Shown: one piece after another, positions 24,640 to 32,974 of the stretch | How the letters are laid out: the number at the start of each line of letters is the position of its first letter | How positions within the stretch are numbered: the first letter of the stretch is position 1 | Origin: Bacteroidia bacterium | Lineage (GTDB): Bacteria > Bacteroidota > Bacteroidia > Flavobacteriales_D > JAUILH01 | Reading direction: 5' to 3' | Assembly: GCA_030433115.1 (NCBI GenBank) | Contig: JAUILH010000029.1 | Span: 1-35,875, forward strand | Length of the DNA: 35,875 nt | Made by a program: the position numbers and the translations under genes | The notes under the pieces: generated by a model | The model's database searches: none | What the model saw: only the letters and a program-made list of their open reading frames with translations | Told to the model about the DNA's origin: nothing

Positions 24640-24704
24640 AGACTTGAATTAAATGAATACTCAATTTGATCGCAAATATTCACAATGATCCTTAAAATTG
24701 TACT

Positions 24705-25790
24705 ATGAGATTTACTTTTTTTCTTTTTGCGTTATTCTGGATTTTTGACACATCCAGTCAGATTCGGGTGGACGATTTTATCAAGCCACATGAGAAAGAT
24801 CATGCAATTGGGATTAACCGGGCAATGGCCTATATAGATAGTATTGGACATGGCAGTGTTGAGTTCACGGGGACTAAAACTTACCAGATCAAAAGTGCGA
24901 TTGAGTTACCAAGGTATCGCACCAAGGGACGCAGACTATTTGTGTTAAATGGGAACGGTTGTCAGTTAATCTGCAGTATTGATTCGGTGGATGTTTTCAG
25001 AAGATTGCCCACTTCCCAAAAAGAAGCTTTGAATTTGATGATGGCATCTCGTTTTTCTTTCAATGATTTCTCCATCAGAGGTGGACGAAAAGCGATTAAC
25101 CTGGGTGCCAGTTATGGTTCAAACATTGCCAGATGTAATTTTTGGGCGCAAAATGAGGCCGCTATTGACATTCAATTTGGTTTAAATACGCACATTCATC
25201 ATTGCAACTCAACTGCTGGAAAAAAGGATAACTTTATTCTGAGAACTGGTGAAGATTGGGGTGGCGGAAATCGAAACAGCCAGAGCAATCATTCAGTCGT
25301 TAGCATGTGTCGTGTATATGCCAGTAAAGGTGCCAAAACAGCTTACAAAGTGCTTGGGTCAAACGGTGTGGTGCTAAGAGATAACATTTCCGAAGGTCAG
25401 CACGATATTGACTATAGCGTGTACTACAATTCTCAGGGGAGTCCCAACGTGAAGTTATTTACTTTAACCAACCTTCACCTTGAACACAAACCTATCAAAG
25501 CAGGGATTTATCTCAGAGGAGGAGGCAATTGTATTGTTGATGGTGTGTATTATCAACATGCACGAGACAACCAAAAGTTTATTGAAGCCCACGAACATAC
25601 ATCTTCAGTTCAAATAAAAAATGTGCCCTGGTTTGTAACAGGCAGCGGAATCTACTATGGCAGTGACAAAACTGAATGGTCAATTGAAGATTGTCACCCA
25701 AGATTTTACAACAAATCAATATGGTTTAAAGGAGACTCAGATGATTATCGAAGAAGGGCACCTTCAAGGAAAAGGTTGAGGAAGGATTAA
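24705..25790 (+). CDS. secreted right-handed beta-helix (pectate-lyase-like) protein
   Basis: A 361-residue exported protein with a signal peptide (RFTFFLFALFWIFDTSSQ). The pattern of short strands with repeated asparagine and hydrophobic ladders (FSFNDFSIRGGRKAINL, SNIARCNFWAQNEAAIDIQF, HIHHCNSTAGKKDNFIL, VLRDNISEGQHDID, IVDGVYYQHARDN) is typical of parallel beta-helix proteins such as polysaccharide lyases and phage tailspikes. The N-terminal DFIKPHEKDHAIGINRAMAYIDS with GSVEFTGTKTYQIKSAIELP matches the opening of the pectate-lyase superfamily module. No lyase active-site motif is recognisable. It lacks a T9SS sorting domain; the C-terminus is basic (RRRAPSRKRLRKD). The -7-like TAAAATTG lies four bases before the ATG. 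Confidence 0.7.
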   Translation: MRFTFFLFALFWIFDTSSQIRVDDFIKPHEKDHAIGINRAMAYIDSIGHGSVEFTGTKTYQIKSAIELPRYRTKGRRLFVLNGNGCQLICSIDSVDVFRRLPTSQKEALNLMMASRFSFNDFSIRGGRKAINLGASYGSNIARCNFWAQNEAAIDIQFGLNTHIHHCNSTAGKKDNFILRTGEDWGGGNRNSQSNHSVVSMCRVYASKGAKTAYKVLGSNGVVLRDNISEGQHDIDYSVYYNSQGSPNVKLFTLTNLHLEHKPIKAGIYLRGGGNCIVDGVYYQHARDNQKFIEAHEHTSSVQIKNVPWFVTGSGIYYGSDKTEWSIEDCHPRFYNKSIWFKGDSDDYRRRAPSRKRLRKD

Positions 25791-25932
25791 CAGGATGAAA
25801 TGGTGATTGTTCTGAAAGCTTTGGCTTTTTGGCTAATATTGGCTACTTATGCGCTCATTGACTTTTGTTAATTGAGTTTAAAATATGGTCATAGGTGTAC
25901 AGAGAATTCCAATGGCTAAAATTTGAATAAGT

Positions 25933-27972
25933 ATGTTGAGATTCATTTTAATAGCGCTATTAATTCTTGGTAGTACAAAGCTTTTTGCCCAATCGGAAGT
26001 TCGAGCGGAATATGAAGCCATTCGGGCAAAAATTAAATCTGCGAAAGATGATGCGCGTCTCAGGTATCAATTGTTTCACGAACAGTTGGCATTGTTAGAA
26101 AATACTGAGGAAAATGACTTGCGTTTTCAAACCTTTCTGAGCCTTGCTACCTATTGGAAGAGACAACCAAATGGTGTAGACTCTTCTAAATCTTATATTG
26201 AAAAAGCCATGGAGCTTTGTTCTCAGGAAAATCTTCCTCAGTTACTTTGGGAGGCCGAACAGGTTTATGTTGGCTTATATACCTCTTTTGGGGAATATGA
26301 CAGTGCAAAGGTGCATATTAATAAAATGATTCAAGCGTCAAGGGCAGCAGGAGACAGTGCCGGAGTTGCATGGGGATTTGCGGAATTATCCTTGATCTAC
26401 TATCATGAAAACAACTATCCGGATGCCTTAACACTTGCTCTTAAATCTAAAGACTATTGGGAGAAATTACCAGAGTCAAAAAAGAGTGCTTTTGACCCAT
26501 GGACCGCCTTGGCATCTGTATATGTGGCTAGCGGTAAACCTGAAGCTGCTTTAGAACCACTTCAAAACATTATAGACAACGCCCTCAAAAAAGAAAGTTA
26601 CGCCCTGGCAGCTCAATGGAGTCTTCAAAAGGCCAATGCGCATAGATTATTGGATGATTCTACCAACATGATTTTGCATCTTAAAGATGTGCTGACCTAC
26701 GGAAAACAAGCCAATCATGCACAGCTTATTGGAATATCTTGTGCCTTTTTAATAGATCATTTCATTCAATACGAAATGACGGATAGTGCCCGCTTCTATG
26801 AAAATGAATTAAATACCCATGTTCCAGTTGTTACAGAACCCTATGTACTGGCTCAATTGACTAAAAATAGAGGTGCAATGGCTGTTTTAGAAGGTCGCTG
26901 GGATAAAGCCATTGAGCAGTATGAATTGGCTCTGGAAATGTATGAGAATTTGAAAGCAAAGGGTGTTCAGCAGGAAATAAGCTCAAAGCTGTATGAAGCA
27001 TATTTGCAGCAAAAAGATTATCAAAACGCCCTTAAATATCACTTGCTACACACGGAAATCAAGGACTCATTATTTAGTAAAAGCAAAATAGAAGAACTCA
27101 AAGAAATAGAACTTACTTATAATTTCGACAAACAACGCATCTCCGATAGTCTGCTCACGGTTCAAAAAAATAGGGAGCTCAAGGCACAACATGAGCTTGA
27201 TTTAGCTGAAGAAAAGCAATCCAAGAACTTGTTGATTTTCGGCTTGCTCGCGTTAGGTTTGTTGATTGGATTTGTTGTATTTGCCCTTGTAAGAAAGCGG
27301 CGACAAGCTGCATTGCTAGATGCAAAAAATCAGAAAATTCAGCAAACGCTGCATGAGAAACAATTGCTGCTCAAAGAAGTCCATCACCGGGTTAAGAATA
27401 ACTTCCAATTGGTGTCGAGCTTACTAGAACTTCAGAGCAAAGGTATAGAGGATGAAAAAGCCAAAGCCCTTGCCCAGGAAGGACAAAATCGTGTGAAATC
27501 AATGGCCTTTATTCATCAAAAATTGTATCAAAACGATGACCTCCTCATATATTTTGAGGACTATCTGACCAAGCTGGTCCAGGAGATTGCAGTGATGCAC
27601 GGTAAGGAACTGGATGTAAAAACGTCCATCCAAAGTAACAACCATTCTTTCGACATTGACACTGCCATTCCATTGGGCCTTATAGTCAACGAATTGGTCA
27701 CCAATAGCTATAAATATGGTTTTGCAGAAACGTCTAAAGAATTGAGTATTGAGCTGAGGAAAACGGAAGAAAACACATACAAATTGACCGTCAAAGACAA
27801 TGGCAAAGGCTTACCTCCGGAATTTGATTTCGTCAAAGCCAGAAGTTTGGGGTTGAGATTGGTCAGACGTTTGGCCAAGCAATTACATGGCAGTGCAGAA
27901 TATTCAAATGACAATGGTTGTGTGTTCTCAATCTACTTCAAAGATACGGAAACAAGACTGTTGGCCGATTAG
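25933..27972 (+). CDS. TPR sensor histidine kinase (HisKA_2/HWE-like)
   Basis: A 679-residue membrane kinase. A signal sequence (1-20) and about 400 periplasmic residues of tetratricopeptide-like repeats are followed by a coiled coil (380-430), one membrane span (433-453) and the kinase. The kinase has the HisKA_2-type H box LKEVHHRVKNNFQLVSSLL (phosphoacceptor His484 or His485), the N box NELVTNSYKYGF (586-597), the ATP lid DNGKGLP (622-628) and SLGLRLV (638-644). It should sense an envelope signal and phosphorylate the LytTR response regulator encoded 121 bases downstream. The architecture is common in Bacteroidota; the ligand is unknown. AAAATTTG ends seven bases before the ATG. Confidence 0.92.
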   Translation: MLRFILIALLILGSTKLFAQSEVRAEYEAIRAKIKSAKDDARLRYQLFHEQLALLENTEENDLRFQTFLSLATYWKRQPNGVDSSKSYIEKAMELCSQENLPQLLWEAEQVYVGLYTSFGEYDSAKVHINKMIQASRAAGDSAGVAWGFAELSLIYYHENNYPDALTLALKSKDYWEKLPESKKSAFDPWTALASVYVASGKPEAALEPLQNIIDNALKKESYALAAQWSLQKANAHRLLDDSTNMILHLKDVLTYGKQANHAQLIGISCAFLIDHFIQYEMTDSARFYENELNTHVPVVTEPYVLAQLTKNRGAMAVLEGRWDKAIEQYELALEMYENLKAKGVQQEISSKLYEAYLQQKDYQNALKYHLLHTEIKDSLFSKSKIEELKEIELTYNFDKQRISDSLLTVQKNRELKAQHELDLAEEKQSKNLLIFGLLALGLLIGFVVFALVRKRRQAALLDAKNQKIQQTLHEKQLLLKEVHHRVKNNFQLVSSLLELQSKGIEDEKAKALAQEGQNRVKSMAFIHQKLYQNDDLLIYFEDYLTKLVQEIAVMHGKELDVKTSIQSNNHSFDIDTAIPLGLIVNELVTNSYKYGFAETSKELSIELRKTEENTYKLTVKDNGKGLPPEFDFVKARSLGLRLVRRLAKQLHGSAEYSNDNGCVFSIYFKDTETRLLAD

Positions 27973-28064
27973 TACGTAATAACACGTAGAGGGTGTTTTA
28001 TAACAAAAATTTATCAATTGAGAACAGAGGAGCCTTTCTGAGAATGAAAATTTTCTTTAAACCT

Positions 28065-28072
28065 TATATTTG
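28065..28072 (+). promoter_or_regulatory. -7 promoter box of the response-regulator gene
   Basis: TATATTTG, an exact -7 consensus, 21 bases before the ATG at 28094. The regulator can therefore be transcribed independently of the kinase. Confidence 0.6.
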
Positions 28073-28093
28073 ATCCATAGAAAGAATCATAAG

Positions 28094-28819
28094 ATGGAGA
28101 ATGTTCGTGTATTGATAGTTGAAGATGAGGTTATCATAGCAGATAATATTTGTGATGCTTTGGAAGACTTTGGTTATGAGGTTCTTGAGCCTGCAATTAC
28201 GTATGCTGAGGCCATTCAGGCAATTGAAACTTTTAGACCGGATATTGCTGTTTTGGACATTCAACTATCGGGTAAAAAATCGGGCATAGATTTGGCTGAA
28301 ACGATCAATGAGAAGTTCAACATGCCCTTTCTTTTTCTTACCTCCAATTCGGATAAAATTACCCTTGAACAAGCCAAGCGTGCTGAGCCTTACGCCTATT
28401 TGATCAAGCCATTTAGTAAAGATGAATTGTACACGTCCATTGAGGTGGCTATGTACAACTATTCTAAACAAAAAGAGAAAGCGGTTGATCAGCAGAATCT
28501 CATCATTAAGGAAGCCCTTTTTATTCGTCAAAACAAGGCCTTCAAACGACTTAATTTTGAGGAAATTCTCTACCTCAAAAGTGACCATGTGTATATAGAC
28601 ATTGTTATGAAAGACGACAGAAAGTACACGGTAAGAGGAAGTCTAAACGACTATATTTCAAAAATGGGGATGCAATTTGCCCGTTGTCACAGAAGTTTTA
28701 TAGTCAACCTGGATCACATGGATGAAATTTACCAAAACTATATCACAGTTCGAGGAGAGGAGATTCCAATTGGCAAAAAGCACAGGGAAGATTTGTTGGC
28801 TCGGATCAATATGGGGTAG
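28094..28819 (+). CDS. LytTR-family response regulator
   Basis: A 241-residue two-domain protein. The receiver domain has the acidic pair Glu10/Asp11, the phosphoacceptor Asp55 in VLDIQLSG, Thr83 in FLTSN and Lys105 in LIKPFS. The C-terminal LytTR DNA-binding domain (about 140-240) has IRQNKAFKRLNFEEILYLKSDHVYIDI, VRGSLNDYI and the recognition-like FARCHRSFIVNLDHM. An in-frame TTG 24 bases upstream is rejected because it belongs to the TATATTTG promoter box. It is the natural partner of the TPR histidine kinase upstream. The T9SS cargo gene next to it, with direct repeats in its upstream region, is a possible target (inference). Confidence 0.94.
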   Translation: MENVRVLIVEDEVIIADNICDALEDFGYEVLEPAITYAEAIQAIETFRPDIAVLDIQLSGKKSGIDLAETINEKFNMPFLFLTSNSDKITLEQAKRAEPYAYLIKPFSKDELYTSIEVAMYNYSKQKEKAVDQQNLIIKEALFIRQNKAFKRLNFEEILYLKSDHVYIDIVMKDDRKYTVRGSLNDYISKMGMQFARCHRSFIVNLDHMDEIYQNYITVRGEEIPIGKKHREDLLARINMG

Positions 28820-28854
28820 TTCTCTTTGAAAATGAGAAATAGAGATTTGACTGT

Positions 28855-28905
28855 TTCAGCTTTCAGCTTCACAACACAAAATAGGTTATTCAGAACATTA
28901 TTCAG
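28855..28905 (+). promoter_or_regulatory. direct repeats upstream of the T9SS cargo gene
   Basis: TTTCAGC occurs twice in tandem near 28860, and TTATTCAG occurs at 28886-28893 and 28898-28905, 12 bases apart. LytTR regulators bind pairs of short direct repeats, but their usual spacing is nearer 21 bases, so the fit is only suggestive. TAATTCTG at 28969-28976, one mismatch from the -7 box, ends five bases before the ATG. Confidence 0.3.
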
Positions 28906-28981
28906 CGATTCGTAACATAATTTTCGCCGAAAACTATTTTCAGATTAGATTGCACTTTGAAAATCTTCTAATTCTGTTTTT

Positions 28982-31900
28982 ATGATATTAAATTTTACAT
29001 TGAAAGGCGCTTCTTTAGTGCTTTTTTTGCTGCTGAGCCTAAATGGTTTAACGCAATTAACCTGGGAGTATCGTGGAGGTAATCCTGTGGCTCCCATAAC
29101 GGATATTCAATATGGTGTAAATCCGGCTCCACCGGGACCAGAACCAGCAGGTTTGGATACGGCCATTCAACATCCGGCATTCGGAACTAGTAGATTTGGA
29201 AGTGTCGCTTTTGGAGACGTAGATGGCGACGGTGATCAGGATTTTTTCTCCGGTTCCAGAGTAGGAGAAATATATTATAGAGCGAACTTGGGAACGCCTA
29301 CCAATCCGAATTGGGTGCTTCAGCCCATGCCAAGTACGGACACCATCGATATCGCGCCAAACAATAATATCAATGAAGTAAGGCCCGCATTGGCAGATAT
29401 TGATGGGGACGGCGATTTGGACTTGTTCATTGGATCACGTTACGATTACAATGGCAACAATTTTTTCAACGACATTTATTTTTTCAGAAATATTGGAACA
29501 CCTACCGCGCCAGAATTTAGTTTGGACCCAGCTGGAATTCCTGGTCTGCATAACCAAAATGTTGGGGAGTTTAGTGGTCTGGCTTTTGCTGATATAGATG
29601 GAGACGGCGATTTGGACGCCATTTCTGGAGGGTCTGATTCACTAGTATATTTTCAGAATATAGGAACAGCCACCGCACCCTCATTTGTCAGACACAATCA
29701 TGCTGGTCCAGGTGGATTTGGAACACCTAACCCAAACAACCCATTTTCTCCCTTCCCTCATGCATCATTTTTAGCACCAACACCTTCGTTTGATGATTTA
29801 GATGGTGATGGTGATTTTGATTTGGTTTATGGGACTGAAAGTGGGTTTGTTGAATGGATTGAAAATATTGGAACCCCAACAGCTCCCAATTTTGATTTAG
29901 TCAACTATGGTCCCGTTATGGACAGTATTGGAGGGCACGATTTTGGTTCCTTCATAGCTATGGACATTGCGGATGTGACCAACGATGGTGTCCTGGATAT
30001 CATGGTCTGTACCTTCCAGCCTTCCGCATGGCATTGGTACAGAGGTGTTGTGCCTTGTTCGCCAACTGCAGCCTCTTTTTCTGTAGAAGCTTGCCCGGGA
30101 TCAACCTACACTGTGCCCAGTGGAGACGAGATGTATACTACCGCTGGCGTGTATAACGATACCATTACTAACAGCTGCGGGCTGGACAGTGTTATGACCA
30201 TCACCTTGAGTTTTGGAGATACAGATTTACCAACTGCACTTTGTCAAAATATCAACCTGTATTTAGATGCCGGAGGAAATGCCTCAATGGTTGCAGCCGA
30301 TATAGATGGTGGCTCTAGTGATGCATGTGGTATCATGTCCATGGTGCCGTCTGCGACATCCTTTAATTGTTCTAATATTGGTGCAAATAATGTCACCTTA
30401 ATGGTGACTGATGTCAACTCTAATGTGAATACCTGTTCGGCAGTGGTGACAGTGTTGGATACCATTTCTCCAACGGCGGTTTGTCAAAATATCACTGTCT
30501 TTACTGACGGTAGTGGAAATGCTATAATTACGGCAGCAGATATAGATGGTGGCTCCTCCGATAATTGTGGAACACCAAGTTTGTCAGCTTCTCAAACAAG
30601 TTTTACGTGTGCCGATTTGGGGGTAAATAATGTCACCTTAACCGCAACAGACGGATCTTCTAATTCCTCAACATGTATGGCAACTGTTACGGTGATTGAT
30701 TCTACTGCGCCTACTGCGGTTTGTCAGAATATCACAGTGTTTTTAGATGGCAGTGGCAATGCAACAATTACGGCTGCGGATATTGATGGTGGCTCCTCTG
30801 ATAATTGTGGAACGCCTTCGTTGTCAGCTTCTCAAACAAGTTTCACATGTGCTGATTTAGGAGCGAATAACGTGACATTAACTGTAACGGATGTCTCGGC
30901 TAATTCTTCGACTTGTGCAGCTACAGTAACAGTTCAGGATACCATTTCTCCAACTTTAACATGTCCTGGCAATCAAAACGAAACGCCAGATGCCTCATGT
31001 AACTTTACTTTACCAGATTACATTTCAAGCTTGTCTATCGCATCTACTGACAACTGTGGTGCAACCACCGTCACCCAATCACCGGCGATGGGAACAGTCA
31101 TCTCAGGAACTACTACCGTTACAATTACTTCCGTTGATGGCAGTGGCAACACATCTCAATGTAGTTTTGATGTGACGCTGGTAGATGCTACAGCACCAAC
31201 AGCAGTTTGTCAGACAGCCACTGTTTATCTGGATGCCTCAGGCAATGCAACTTTAAATGCTGTTGATGTAGATGGCGGTTCAACGGATAACTGTGCAGGT
31301 TTAACTTTGGGCGTGTCTCAGACTGCATTTACTTGTTCGGATTTGGGAACTAACAATGTGACCTTAACGGTTACTGATGGGGCGTCATTAACAGATAACT
31401 GTACAGCAACAGTAACGGTGGTAGATACGATTTCTCCTACAGCCGTGTGTCAGAATATAACAGCTTATTTGGATGCGACAGGGAATGTATCCATAACAGC
31501 TTCAGATGTAGATGGTGGTTCAAGTGATAATTGTGGTTCAGTATCACTTTCTGCTGCGCCTTTGGCCTTTACTTGTGCAGAAGCTGGTGCTAACAATGTG
31601 ACTTTGACTGTAGATGATGGCAATGGAAATTCCATGACCTGTGTTGCAATTGTTACAGTTTTAGACACGATTTCATCTGCAGTGAGTTTTACTGCGCCTG
31701 CAGATATGTGTGAGAATGAGCCTATGTTAACCGGACTCGGTGGAGGAACACCTTCAGGAATGGGAGGTGTGTATTCTGGTTCTGGAGTGACTGATGATGG
31801 CAATGGCATGACGTATTCCTTTGATCCTGCTACTGCCGGTATAGGTATTCATACATTAACTTACGCGTACACCAACAGTTTTGGGTGTGTCGATATGGCC

Positions 31901-32863
31901 AGTGATGCCCTGGAAGTATTTGCGATTCCTTCAGTAACTGGATTGGCTTCAGATGCATTGTGCAACGGCTCCGGAGATGGAAGCATTACTTTAACTGTGA
32001 GTGGTTCAGGATTGAGTTATGATTGGAGTGTGGATGGCACTGGAGACTTCAATGATCCACAAAATGTTTCTGGACTGGATACAGGTTCTTATACTTTGCA
32101 GGTGATGAATGCGAATGGCTGTGCTGTGGCAGATACATTTAGTATTGGAGAACCTGCGCCGATTCAGACTTCAGCGAGCACTACAGATGCAAGTTGTTAC
32201 GGAGGAACAGATGGAACAGCAATGATTTCGGCCAGCGGAGGAACAGGTTCTCTTTTGGAAGATTGGGGAACCCTTAATCCAATGATGTTACCTGAAGGCA
32301 CTCATATATATACCATAACAGATGATAATGGTTGTGTGCATACCGATAGTGTGATGATTGCTCAACCTGATTCCTTGCAACTGGGTGCTACTGCTACCGA
32401 TGAGATGTTAGGTAATGATGGAACCATCGACCTGACTGTTACGGGTGGAACGGCGCCTTTTGAGTTTGATTGGGACAATGATGGAACCGGAGATACTGAT
32501 GATACAGAAGACTTAAGTGGGCTGGTTAGCGGAAGTTATACTGTGATCGTGTATGACGACAATGGCTGTTCAGAAACCTTGACGATAGACGTTGGTACTC
32601 AAGTTAGCGTTAATGATCTGAATAAATTGTCTTTCAAAGTTTATCCTAATCCTGGTACTGGCATCTTTACCATAGAATTGGGAGACAATGCAACGACCAA
32701 CTCAACTGTGCAGGTAATGTCATCAGTTGGAGAGATCGTTCTAGAGCAAACGTTGATAACTCAGACTACACAGTTGAACCTGGAAGGCATGTCTAAAGGT
32801 GTTTATTTTGTGAAATTGACCAATGGAGATTCTCAAAAGTCAATTAAATTGATGCTTCAATAG
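28982..32863 (+). CDS. T9SS cargo protein with VCBS-like, HYR-like and SprB-like repeats
   Basis: A 1293-residue secreted or surface protein. After a signal peptide (ends LNGLTQ), residues 75-350 carry FG-GAP/VCBS-type units with Ca-binding loops: DVDGDGDQD (79-87), DIDGDGDLD (139-147 and 204-212) and DLDGDGDFD (272-280). Residues 417-898 hold six 80-82 residue HYR-like modules (see repeat entry). Then come SprB-like segments (ALCNGSGDGSITLTVSGSG, ASCYGGTDGTAMISASGGTG). The last 75 residues are a type A T9SS sorting domain: SFKVYPNPGTGIFTIEL, VYFVKLTNG and KSIKLMLQ. This exports it through T9SS and usually attaches it to the cell surface. It may act as an adhesin or matrix protein; no enzyme domain is visible. 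It follows a LytTR regulator in the same direction. Confidence 0.93.
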   Translation: MILNFTLKGASLVLFLLLSLNGLTQLTWEYRGGNPVAPITDIQYGVNPAPPGPEPAGLDTAIQHPAFGTSRFGSVAFGDVDGDGDQDFFSGSRVGEIYYRANLGTPTNPNWVLQPMPSTDTIDIAPNNNINEVRPALADIDGDGDLDLFIGSRYDYNGNNFFNDIYFFRNIGTPTAPEFSLDPAGIPGLHNQNVGEFSGLAFADIDGDGDLDAISGGSDSLVYFQNIGTATAPSFVRHNHAGPGGFGTPNPNNPFSPFPHASFLAPTPSFDDLDGDGDFDLVYGTESGFVEWIENIGTPTAPNFDLVNYGPVMDSIGGHDFGSFIAMDIADVTNDGVLDIMVCTFQPSAWHWYRGVVPCSPTAASFSVEACPGSTYTVPSGDEMYTTAGVYNDTITNSCGLDSVMTITLSFGDTDLPTALCQNINLYLDAGGNASMVAADIDGGSSDACGIMSMVPSATSFNCSNIGANNVTLMVTDVNSNVNTCSAVVTVLDTISPTAVCQNITVFTDGSGNAIITAADIDGGSSDNCGTPSLSASQTSFTCADLGVNNVTLTATDGSSNSSTCMATVTVIDSTAPTAVCQNITVFLDGSGNATITAADIDGGSSDNCGTPSLSASQTSFTCADLGANNVTLTVTDVSANSSTCAATVTVQDTISPTLTCPGNQNETPDASCNFTLPDYISSLSIASTDNCGATTVTQSPAMGTVISGTTTVTITSVDGSGNTSQCSFDVTLVDATAPTAVCQTATVYLDASGNATLNAVDVDGGSTDNCAGLTLGVSQTAFTCSDLGTNNVTLTVTDGASLTDNCTATVTVVDTISPTAVCQNITAYLDATGNVSITASDVDGGSSDNCGSVSLSAAPLAFTCAEAGANNVTLTVDDGNGNSMTCVAIVTVLDTISSAVSFTAPADMCENEPMLTGLGGGTPSGMGGVYSGSGVTDDGNGMTYSFDPATAGIGIHTLTYAYTNSFGCVDMASDALEVFAIPSVTGLASDALCNGSGDGSITLTVSGSGLSYDWSVDGTGDFNDPQNVSGLDTGSYTLQVMNANGCAVADTFSIGEPAPIQTSASTTDASCYGGTDGTAMISASGGTGSLLEDWGTLNPMMLPEGTHIYTITDDNGCVHTDSVMIAQPDSLQLGATATDEMLGNDGTIDLTVTGGTAPFEFDWDNDGTGDTDDTEDLSGLVSGSYTVIVYDDNGCSETLTIDVGTQVSVNDLNKLSFKVYPNPGTGIFTIELGDNATTNSTVQVMSSVGEIVLEQTLITQTTQLNLEGMSKGVYFVKLTNGDSQKSIKLMLQ
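30230..31675 (+). repeat. six tandem HYR-like 240-base coding repeats
   Basis: Modules start at 30230, 30470, 30710, 30950, 31196 and 31436. Five share the pattern PTAVCQN..., DGGSSDNCG, FTC..LG.NNVTLTV and CxATVTVxDT; the fourth (30950-31195) is a divergent HYR version beginning PTLTCPG. Cysteine positions are conserved, suggesting a disulfide in each. Units 2 and 3 are nearly identical at the protein level but differ at many third codon positions. Confidence 0.9.
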
Positions 32864-32890
32864 CTTCATATAACTAGCACGCATAGTTAG

Positions 32891-32921
32891 AAATCGCCCT
32901 GAAATTTCGGGGCGATTTTTT
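32891..32921 (+). terminator. intrinsic terminator of the T9SS cargo gene
   Basis: Arms AAATCGCCC (32891-32899) and GGGCGATTT (32910-32918) with a ten-base loop, then a T run to 32921, 28 bases after the stop codon. Confidence 0.9.
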
Positions 32922-32974
32922 GTTTCAGGAAATTGCTGTATAAAATTTTTGATCAGCCAGGCTGATGCTTCTTT

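Noticed and set aside
24705..25790. Phage tailspike and therefore a prophage remnant
   Set aside because: It has a signal peptide and no phage genes, integrase or attachment sites are nearby.
25791..25932. Possible gene or RNA between the beta-helix and kinase genes
   Set aside because: No open frame with coding character and no strong hairpin; only a -7-like box at its 3' end.
27973..28064. Terminator between kinase and response regulator
   Set aside because: Only weak pairing (TACG/CGTA); read-through from the kinase gene seems possible.
30230..31675. Regular repeat array as a CRISPR or minisatellite
   Set aside because: The 240-base units are in frame, encode HYR-like domains and have no spacer/repeat structure.
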